Positions 56,422 to 64,000 of a stretch of 64,000 bases of DNA are shown here, in pieces. The notes beneath the pieces were generated by a model, which worked only from the letters and a program-made list of their open reading frames with translations, had not been told where the DNA came from and did not search any database. Every line of letters starts with the position of its first letter. Position 1 is the first letter of the stretch. This stretch comes from Agapetus fuscipes (lineage: Eukaryota; Arthropoda; Insecta; Trichoptera; Glossosomatidae), in NCBI GenBank assembly GCA_951799405.1, contig OX637344.1, forward strand, positions 12,152,001-12,216,000, in the 5' to 3' direction. Both the position numbers and the translations under genes were made by a program.

Positions 56422-56670
56422 AGGTCCGTGCGATGGGAAACCACAAAAATTATAAGACAACGTTGAATATGTGTGTGAGACAGGATAATGGACCTTGGGT
56501 AACCGATCTTTGGTGAAGCCAGTTGAATATTTCGACCCAACTAAGGATATATTATGAAAATGAAATGACTTGAGCTCTGCTGAGAATCACACATGTGATT
56601 TTCTATTCCAAAGATGCACAGCCGTAATGAATTTGTAGGTCTCGTGATGATTTTTTTTCTTAATATGTAT

Positions 56671-56925
56671 TCCTTGACTTATAGGTTGGTATGAAGCTGA
56701 CCACCCATACTGTAAAAAATGTTTCACTTTGCCAATGTCACCCCTGTTTCAGGGAAGGTCGGCAAGAGTTGCAGGGCTTATGTTAATTTTAGATTGGGTT
56801 TTTATATTGTAGGTCCACATGCGGCATGTGTGAGCGCGAAATTATGCGTGTCGGCTTGTGGGAATGCATTTAATATGAACCTCAAATGATACATATCTTT
56901 GCAACTTAGATTTAGATTAGATTTA
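56671..56925 (+). mobile_element. SINE-C copy, full length
   Basis: Plus strand, from TCCTTGACTTATAGGTTGG to CTTAGATTTAGATTAGATTT. A good reference copy for the family. Confidence 0.9.
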
Positions 56926-57420
56926 CTTTAAAAATGTATTGTGCGCCCAAAACAAAAATGTCTAGAAAGTCATAGGGCAGATGTGTTTCTCGAACAGTCG
57001 ACTTCAAAATGGTAATAAGAAAATGAGACGATAATTATGATGGAAAACCTAGGATGGTGGTATCTCACAGTTAATAATATGCACATATGTATGTGGATCG
57101 ATTTTAAAATAGACATGTTTATGTGATTGAAGAGGCTGAACGCACTTCCAACTACATCAGCATCATCACATTCCGAAAGTTCACCAATTCATCCTACTCG
57201 ACTTGTGTAAACGCTTCTCTAAACTTCTGGACTGTTTGTTTACCTAGGACTGTTTATATGCTGTGACTCACCCACCGCTGTATCCTAGGGTCTGGGAGTG
57301 TTTTTCAAGAGCAAAACAATAATAAAAATATATATTATTCTCGCTGATTTGTTTTCCTTGTGGAGTCGTAAAACATATTACCTCAGTAGGTTCATTTATA
57401 AAAACCTAAAGTACTGCCTG

Positions 57421-57568
57421 GGTGTCTATTCACGATAGGAGATAGAGAAGACTCATCTCGATTTTCCCCGAAAAAGGAATAAAGGTATTGTGCCTCACAA
57501 TACCATTTTTTGTTTTTTCTGGTTAAATCGAAATGAATCTACTCTATCCCCTATCGTGAATAGACACC
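57421..57568. mobile_element. MITE with GGTGTCTATTCACGATAGG termini (148 bp)
   Basis: Inverted ends of about 28 bp with further internal pairing (ATGAGTCT.. and TCGATTT parts). No clear target duplication. Confidence 0.8.
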
Positions 57569-57627
57569 TGTCTGACTCACTGATTCGTAATACTTACTTT
57601 ATATATTAAGGATTTAACATATCGCGA

Positions 57628-57863
57628 CCGTAAAGGTAAAACTGAATAAGTTCTGACTCACTGATTTGAGAAATCATGGATAAAACATTTATATTGGGTG
57701 AAACTTCCGATAGTAATTTTTAGAAATTACCCATGAAAAAGTTCTGAACTACAGGATTTTCGCACTTATTGTTTTCTCTCGTAGAAAATAGGAAAAAAGG
57801 TGTATTCATCTGAGAAACCCATGTTAACCTAATATGTCACTTATTCAGTCTTACCGTTGAGGT
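57628..57863. mobile_element. MITE-1 copy
   Basis: Shares termini (GTAAAGGTAAAACTGAA, TTCAGTCTTACCGTTGAGG) and internal GTTTTCTCTCGTAGAAAATAG with 5333-5582. Confidence 0.75.
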
Positions 57864-57965
57864 ACCGTTGAGCTATCGTATTTAGAATTTAATATATTTT
57901 TAGGATCTTGTACTTCTTGGTAACCAAGAAAAATAAAAATAAAACAATATTATTTTTCTGTGCCC

Positions 57966-58045
57966 TTGGCCCGGGAATCAAACACATAATCTCTTGATTA
58001 ACAGCCCATGGTCGCAGCCGCTGAGCCGTGGACCGGTTCGTTAAC
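57966..58045 (-). mobile_element. tRNA-like SINE head fragment
   Basis: On the minus strand GGTCCACGGCTCAGCGGCTG is A-box-like and GTTTGATTCCC B-box-like. It may be a SINE-A relative, judging from GGACCGGT. Confidence 0.5.
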
Positions 58046-58502
58046 TGATCTCCAAAAAAGGTTCACCCGACCAACGACAACGTCAAATCGTTACCTGCAA
58101 TACCTGCAAGTAAAAAGCCTCTCCTCTGAACTCAACCGTGCGTTTTACCAACAATTGTATGGAAATCAACGCAGCGCCCGTACTCAGCGTTTTATTTTCC
58201 TAATATTTTTTTGGGATACAGAATTAGCGCGTTAAGTTTTATACTTGGCGTATTGCAATCTGCCAATAACGCTGAATATGGCGCGGAATAGTGGTCATGG
58301 CTTCAAATGAAAATGTACATACACGCTTCGTGTCGATTCAACGACCACCTGAGGAATCATTTTTAGTCGGGTCATCCTTCGTCATGTTTTGTAAAAATCT
58401 CTCATCGGTCTCTGCCTATAGAGTATAGATGTCTTTTAATGCCCTCCAAAATCATTGTTTAAAATTTTACTATTGGTCCTACTCTCGAATATTTCTCATT
58501 AT

Positions 58503-58695
58503 AGGTTGGTATAAGGCTGACCACGAGTACTGAAAAAAAAGGTTCACTTTGCCAATGTCACTCCTGTGTCAGGAAAGGTCCGCCAAAGTTGCAGGGCTTA
58601 TGTTCATTTGAGGTTTGGATTTTATTTGTAAGTAGGTACACATTCAGCATTTATAAGCGCGAACTTACACGTGTATATTTGTGTGCATGCATTTG
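58503..58695 (+). mobile_element. SINE-C copy, tail-to-tail with the next
   Basis: Starts at ATAGGTTGGTATAAGGC and ends near the tail at 58695. The next copy starts in opposite orientation. Confidence 0.8.
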
Positions 58696-58699
58696 ATAT

Positions 58700-58948
58700 C
58701 TAAATCTAAGCTGCAAAGATATGTATCATTTGAGATTCATATTAAATGCATTCCCAAAGGAAGACACGTATAATTTCGCGCTCACACATGCCGCATGTGG
58801 ACCTATAGTATAAAAAAACCCAATCTCAAATGAACATCAGCCCTGCAACTCTTGCCGACCTTCCCTGAAATAGGGGTGACATTGGCAAAGTGAACCATTT
58901 TTTACAGTATGGGTGGTCAGCCTCATACCAACCTATAAGTCAAGGAAA
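58700..58948 (-). mobile_element. SINE-C copy, full length
   Basis: Reverse copy from CTAAATCTAAGCTGCAAAG to CCTATAAGTCAAGGAA. With 58503-58695 it forms a natural inverted pair. Confidence 0.85.
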
Positions 58949-59449
58949 TGAGTATATCAGCTTTGATTTTTAATATATCCTTGCAACTTCGATTATAGAG
59001 AATGTAGATAGATGTGGCCGAAATAAACCAATTACATACTGACTTTTGGCGGGCATCACCTGTCGATCTGTGAGTCGACCAACCCACCGCCACCCTCAGA
59101 AGAGGATCAAAGAAAATGCTCTACTCAAAGAGCCATGGCGCTCTTGAGATGGTCACGAATGAACGGCGCCCCAGGATAAAAACATCCATCATCATCAGAA
59201 GTCCTGCTCTAGTAATTCGTACGCCATGGATCTAGGGACTTAAAGAGTTGATTTTTCCTGGGACACTACTTACTTATTTATTGGACTGTAGCGCCGTATT
59301 GTGATCTTACCTCGTCACCTCAAGGGCGCTGTACATCGTCTTTGAGAGTAGGTATGTATAGATAGATAGTATTAATTAACAGTAGCATAATTCCACATAT
59401 ATGTTTTTATAATGAAGTTCCTTGTTGCTGAAGAATGTTCCTTAAATAA

Positions 59450-59603
59450 TTAAGGTTGGTATGAGGCAGATCATGCTGTAAAAACTTGGTTCACCTGATT
59501 GTCAATGCCACCACGGTTTCAGAAAAGTTTTATGTTCAAGTGAGGTTTGGTTCAATTTGTATGCAGCATGTGTAAAATTAAATAGGTTCCACTCGCCACA
59601 TAC
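59450..59603 (+). mobile_element. SINE-C fragment followed by a SINE-B tail fragment
   Basis: 59450-59560 is a diverged SINE-C start and core. 59580-59603 (TAGGTTCCACTCGCCACATACG) is a piece of the SINE-B 3' region. Confidence 0.65.
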
Positions 59604-59620
59604 GAAACAAAAAAAAATGA

Positions 59621-59868
59621 AGTTACTTGACTTAGAGGTTGGTATGAGGCTGACCACCCATACTGTAAAAAATGGTTCACTTTGCCAATGTCACCCCTGT
59701 TTCAGGGAATGTCGGCAAGAGTTGCAGGGCTTATGTTCATTTGAGGTTTGGATTTTATTTGTAAGTACACAATCAGCATTTGTAAGCGCGAACTTCACGT
59801 GTTTGTTTGTGGGCATACATCTGAGAGCTTTGAATGAATATATCCTTGCAACTTAGATTATTATTATT
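59621..59868 (+). mobile_element. SINE-C copy, full length
   Basis: Plus strand, from TTACTTGACTTAGAGGTTGG to CCTTGCAACTTAGATTA. Belongs to the subtype with GGTTTGGATTTTATTTGTAAG, as at 61561 and 62476. Confidence 0.85.
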
Positions 59869-59879
59869 ACACTTACTTT

Positions 59880-60339
59880 ATGTGTATCTTAGTTGCGTTA
59901 TGGACGTACCTTTGTGACATGTATCCCATATTACTTATTGATTTTTCCTACAATGCTTTATTGACACGACCTATTGACAATCTGTCTCATCCTTGTCAAC
60001 TTGTACGTACATGCCAGCAGTTTGTACGAGACGTAGATGGAAGTATCTACATATATTCTGTTGGCGCCTCGCAGGGCCGCCATTACGGTGTCTCACACCA
60101 ACAGCAGCTGGTGGCCCTGACAAGTGCGAACTGAAACATTGTCTTGCAGGGTTCACGGGAAAACGCATCCTTGACCGCCTTCGCACAAGCCTCTAACTGC
60201 ATGCCTTCACGGATCACAGCCTGCCGACAATGGATAATGAGCGAGTATTCGACCGCCATGATGTGTGTGTTTACTCGCACGATATGCAAGCACCATTATT
60301 GTCATTAGGGAGTTGTGATATTGATGGAGAAGAAACCAG
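59880..60339. other. PP1 intron 3, no recognised feature
   Basis: A stretch of moderate GC content with overlapping short frames on both strands; none shows a recognisable domain. Confidence 0.4.
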
Positions 60340-60705
60340 CTTACGGCATTGATACATACTGAATGGCTCAACTGTCAAACACCACAGAATACTTAATAAT
60401 CGTGTGAAATCCTATGCCGTATTGCTTTCTCCATCATGTGTTTCGACACCCAATAATGCTGATTTTTTGTATAATAATGTTGTGTTTTTCTTTCAAAATT
60501 TATTAATTCACCGACCAAAACAATTGAAACGTATGCGCATAATTTCCATGGAGAGATGACATGTTAGTATGTAATGCCAATGATGCAGAAAAAATCCAAC
60601 ATCTTGCCTGTTAACAATGAGGTCAAACTCGGAGAATCTTTGCTCTTTTTCTAACTAAGAAAGATTTATGTTGAGGTACATAGGTTGAAACGGATATAAA
60701 AGTTT
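60340..60705 (-). mobile_element. THAP-related element, copy 4 (decayed)
   Basis: Reverse and strongly diverged. It keeps TGTGTTTCGACACCCAATAATG (the reverse of the coding start region), the ...GAATCTTTGCTC... segment and AGGTTGAAACGGATAT. Confidence 0.55.
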
Positions 60706-60949
60706 CGGCTCGACTGTATTATAACTTAATATGTTGCAGCTTGTATTTTTATGTGTAGAGCCATACGTACACAGTTCCGTAGTTTCCGATAACCTTAGCA
60801 CTGGCATGCACTATGAAGATGTCACCACGCTCCAGCGCACAATCTAATCATTGTCTCGATTAAAGACATATTTTAAATCTTGATGGTTTCGACTTCCCTT
60901 TGTTTCCCTCTTTTGTCGTCACGTAAACTCAACTTCTAATGAAGAACGT

Positions 60950-61066
60950 GGCACAAGACACCTTAATCTAGGTCTTCCCACTGTTCTGCGCCCCTTTGGG
61001 TCCGTCATCACAATCATCTTTTCCGATGCTCCGCTGGCCCATTCGCTGAATGTGACTCATCCAATG
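60950..61066 (-). pseudogene. Decayed LINE C-terminal fragment
   Basis: The minus strand reads HWMSHIQRMGQRSIGKDD, then GPKGAQNSGKT and, after a stop, an RLRC-like part. This follows the W-x-G-H-x-x-R-M pattern near the end of LINE ORF2 proteins. Stops and shifts make it dead. Confidence 0.6.
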
Positions 61067-61560
61067 CATTGTGTTGCCCTATATTAACCAGATCGAATTA
61101 ACGTCTCAATACAGTTCGTATAGTTCTTAGATAGATCTTCTTCGCCATATTTTTCCATCCCGTAAATACTGCGCAATTTTTTCCTTCCTATGATATCGGG
61201 AATCGGTCATGCTTGGTCAATGTCCTCGTTTCAGAGGCGATCATCTTCTAAAGGCATTGACTTGTTGTGCCAGTCATTATATTAAGTCTCTGTTGGTTGC
61301 CATCCTCTTGAGCTGCGCAAAGGAGGAGACATCCAGGAGCCGCTTCGAATCCTGGAAGTATGAAGTTCTTGGACGACCTCTTGTTCGCCTTCCCAAGACT
61401 TTTTGTTTAAAGATTACTTTAAAATGGCACTATGTCTGATTGAGTGTCGTATCAGTTTGGTTAGCCTTTTCAAGATGTAACTTGTAAGCTCTCTTCTTTC
61501 TTCTACTTCCTTCAACACCTTTTCGTTGGACTCCATGTCCTAGTCTCCATATCCGTACCT

Positions 61561-61808
61561 CTAATCTAATCTAATCTAAGTTGCAAGGATATATTCATTC
61601 AAAGCTCTCAGATGTATGCCCACAAACAAACACGTGTAGTTCGCGCTTACAAATGCTGATTGTGTACTTACAAATAAAATCCAAACCTCAAATGAACATA
61701 AGCCCTGCAACTCTTGCCGACATTCCCTGAAACAGGGGTGACATTGGCAAAGTGAACCATTTTTTACAGTATGGGTGGTCAGCCTCATCAACCTATAAGT
61801 CAAGGAAA
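61561..61808 (-). mobile_element. SINE-C copy, full length
   Basis: Reverse copy with tail CTAATCTAATCTAATCTAAG at 61561 and start CCTATAAGTCAAGGAAA at 61808. It ends only 57 bases before PP1 exon 4. Confidence 0.9.
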
Positions 61809-61865
61809 CCTCGTATGCTAATTTGTGAAGTGAATCTAATAATGATGTGTTTGTTGTTGTTTCAG

Positions 61866-61954
61866 CTTCTATGATGAATGCAAACGGCGGTACAACATCA
61901 AGCTGTGGAAGACATTCACAGACTGCTTCAACTGCTTACCTGTGGCCGCCATAG
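61866..61954 (+). CDS. PP1 catalytic subunit, exon 4
   Basis: 89 nt, acceptor TTGTTGTTTCAG, donor ATAG|GTGAGT. It completes the split Gly codon from exon 3 and encodes [19 protein letters not shown] then [10 protein letters not shown], ending in one base of the next (Val) codon. PVAAI is shared with fly Pp1-87B; mammals have PIAAI. The remaining half of the phosphatase (from VDEKIF on) is outside the window. Confidence 0.97.
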
Positions 61955-61999
61955 GTGAGTTCAGTCATTATATTTATCATCCTTCAGTCCCATACTCCT

Positions 62000-62125
62000 A
62001 CCGCACCATGGTCTGTCACTACCATCTTGATCTGAATCTTCCCACTTCCCTACGCCAGTCTGGGTTTGTCACTACGACTGTCTTTTCCAGGATGTGATGG
62101 TCCATTCGCTAAGCGCGGCCCTGCC
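62000..62125 (-). pseudogene. Decayed LINE C-terminal fragment
   Basis: The minus strand reads [21 protein letters not shown] then VGRFRSRW. It resembles 60950-61066 (R-M-x-x-x-I-x-K-x-x-x-x-x-P) and is probably from the same LINE family. Confidence 0.5.
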
Positions 62126-62373
62126 GTATTCTGACTTTTATTGACCGTACAACTGAGCCGTTCGTTTATGTACTTAATTCAGAGTTTATTTATAGTGGAA
62201 TTATTCCAAATATCACCTGTCACCAACGTGACTTTACAACATGCTTATTTTTCGAGTTATTGCTCTTTATTATTAAGCGTGCGATATATCGAAAAAAAGC
62301 ATCATGAATCTCTAGGTACTTAACCTTCAAGGGAAATGAAAACCCCCCACTTAAAATAAAAATAAATAAATAA

Positions 62374-62890
62374 TGTTACGAATGTATGATTTTATGTCTG
62401 TGTATGTTGACTTATGATTGTGTTCATGTACGTTTTTACTTGTGTGTGTCTAGATGTAAGTATTTGGATGGTTGTACTTTGCCAATGTCACCCCTGTTTC
62501 AGGGAAGGTCGGCAAAAGTTGTGGGGCTTATGTTCATTTGAGGTTTGGATTTTATTTGTAAGTACACATTCAGCATTTGTAAGCGCGAACTACACTTGTT
62601 GGTTTGTGGGCATACATCTGAGAGCTTTAAATGAATATATCCTTGCAACTTAGATTATAGATTATAGTACTAGTGTTAGCTAGAAACTTCTGATTGAAAA
62701 GATTCTGGCGTGGTCTGGTGTTTGCCAGAGTAGCCCTTATTCACCTATAAATACGGATCGCAGTGCTTTGAAGGGTCATTAGTACCTAAGCCGTTGAGCG
62801 AGATAGTACGAAAGATTAATTGTGAACCAATTGTGAGTCCATTCTAAAATAAATTGTGTGAAATAAATTTATTCGATGTTTTATTAAATT
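62374..62890 (+). mobile_element. Probable solo LTR with a SINE-C insert
   Basis: Begins TGTTACGAATGTATG, a typical Ty3/gypsy LTR start. It later has a promoter-like ACCTATAAATACGGATC (62742-62758) and AATAAA-rich 3' part (62849-62870). The SINE-C copy at 62476-62668 divides it. The 3' border is uncertain and no target duplication was identified. Confidence 0.45.
62476..62668 (+). mobile_element. SINE-C copy, 5' truncated
   Basis: Starts at TACTTTGCCAATGTCACCCC and ends in the tail AACTTAGATTATAGATTATAG. Confidence 0.85.
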
Positions 62891-63202
62891 GAACCCACGC
62901 AAATGTTCCACGCATCATATGCGGTATAATGTTGCGCTATACGTGCAGCTTAGTTGAATTGTGACAACATCGAAGTCTCGGTGCAGTTTGTATAGTGGCG
63001 GGTTGGTTTCTTTATAAAGAGGAATTATTCCACGGGTCATAGTTGCGCTAGGTCGCATCACCAGTCCCTGGGGTAACGGCGGCACGGCCACAGTGTCGGC
63101 ATTGATCGCGCTCTGAAGTTCCAGGGTGTTTCACGCAACTAATCGTGTTACGCAAACGCACCTGTTTGTTCGCAGACAAGTTATCTAATAGTAAACACGG
63201 AG

Positions 63203-63380
63203 TCATGACAAATCGATCACAGACAACCCGTCTACGGACGGCTCGACCTTGGATAAATCGGTCACAGACAACCCGTCTACGGACGGCTCGGCCTTGGACA
63301 AATCAGTCAACGAAATTTCGCTCACATACGGCTCAGCCTTGGACACATCGGCCAACGGCGTTTCGGTCACGGACAATTCA
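63203..63380. repeat. 45-bp tandem repeat, about 3.5 diverging copies
   Basis: Units begin AATCGGTCACAGACAACCCG and contain TCTACGGACGGCTCGGCCTTGG. The first two are almost identical; the third and fourth are diverged. Both strands stay open across it because the period is a multiple of three. The motif (GTCACGGAC, TTTCGGTCAC) continues loosely to about 63640. Confidence 0.85.
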
Positions 63381-63419
63381 GTCACACGACAGTTTGTCCA
63401 CACGACTTTTCGGTGACAT

Positions 63420-63860
63420 ACAACAGTTCACAGACAGCTCCATCACCTAAAACTACAGTAATTATAGAGGTTTTTTTGGGGAGCAATGGAGCTGTGTGTA
63501 GGTCCATATTGCACGTGACCGAAAATTTGTGTGGACGAACTTTCGCGTGTTACCAAATTGTACGTGATCGATGCGTCTGTGGACGAGTTGTCTATGCCCG
63601 AAATGTCGTCCGATGTGACCGAGTTATATTTCCCCGATTTGTCGTGACACGATAGTAAACACTGCGCCGCCCCGTCGCCCTTGTGGGTCAGACTGTCTCA
63701 CAGAGATCCGCCCCCTGATACGCGCTCCCCCCTAATGGAATTCCTTATCCGATTCAGGGTAGCACACTGTTTAATCTCCAAGTATTTTATTGTAACTTTA
63801 TTATTTGCTCAATTCCAATGGTAAGTAAAGACTTTAAAAGGTTAAGTATTAACTGTAACT
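63420..63860. other. PP1 intron 3, GC-richer segment
   Basis: Continues the loose GTGACCGA/TCGGTCAC theme up to about 63650. A short inverted match (TCATGACAAATCG at 63204 and CGATTTGTCGTGA at 63635) may bound a fold-back unit. No exon recognised. Confidence 0.4.
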
Positions 63861-63940
63861 CTGTCGCCAGATTTGCCTGCATCTGCAGATTTACTAGAAT
63901 CTTAAATATAATATATCTTTGCAACTTAGATTATAGATAG
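63860..63940 (+). mobile_element. SINE-C tail fragment
   Basis: Contains AATCTTAAATATAATATATC and TTTGCAACTTAGATTATAG, the 3' end of SINE-C. Confidence 0.7.
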
Positions 63941-64000
63941 ATGGGCATAAGACAAACAAGCACTAAGGGAAGTCGTGGTTAGGCAGCGTTCAGGATTGGA

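Noticed and set aside
59621..61803. Repeated peptide CQCHPCFRECRQELQG in several frames
   Set aside because: It is SINE-C sequence translated by chance. Copies occur in both orientations with shifts and no conserved start or stop.

Overview
The window is nuclear DNA of an arthropod, most likely an insect; I cannot fix the order from sequence alone. The evidence is spliced genes with GT-AG introns, an animal Cut homeoprotein whose exons read like insect Cut, a PP1-alpha type phosphatase close to fly Pp1-87B, AT-rich intergenic DNA, and dense SINEs, MITEs and a Ty3/gypsy element with an env-like frame.

Layout, all genes on the + strand. (1) 1-13580: probably an intron of cut, holding only repeats (a SINE nested in a SINE with a 5S rRNA piece, MITEs, decayed LINE ends). 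(2) 13578-17799: the last four coding exons of cut, with CUT2, CUT3, the homeodomain and the C-terminus, followed by a 3' UTR with an AATAAA at 18181. A perfect 119-bp-arm palindrome lies in one intron. (3) 18200-25700: AT-rich intergenic DNA with SINEs and short tandem repeats. (4) 25792 to beyond 64000: a PP1 catalytic subunit gene. Coding exons are at 25792-25846, 26020-26151, 40209-40425 and 61866-61954; together they give residues 1-164 of about 330, numbered exactly as in human PP1-alpha. The rest lies to the right of the window.

Intron 2 of PP1 (14 kb) carries a very young 7868-bp Ty3/gypsy retrotransposon (29336-37203; 630-bp LTRs without visible differences, TSD CTGT, a canonical -1 slippery heptamer between gag and pol, and an env-like frame without a start codon). 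It sits inside an older fold-back element with 351-bp arms. Intron 3 (21 kb) is a graveyard of nested elements: tRNA-headed SINEs, a ~240-bp repeat with a GATTA-type tail (about 20 copies in the window), hAT-type and Harbinger-type MITEs, THAP-related non-autonomous elements, Penelope-like ends and LINE 3' ends.

The most unusual feature is at 39489-40208, directly before PP1 exon 3. Nine tandem 80-bp units each copy the 3' splice site and the first 38 or so bases of that exon (encoding the GDxHG metal-binding motif), each followed by an in-frame stop. The real exon is the tenth copy. The splicing machinery therefore meets nine decoy acceptors before the true one.
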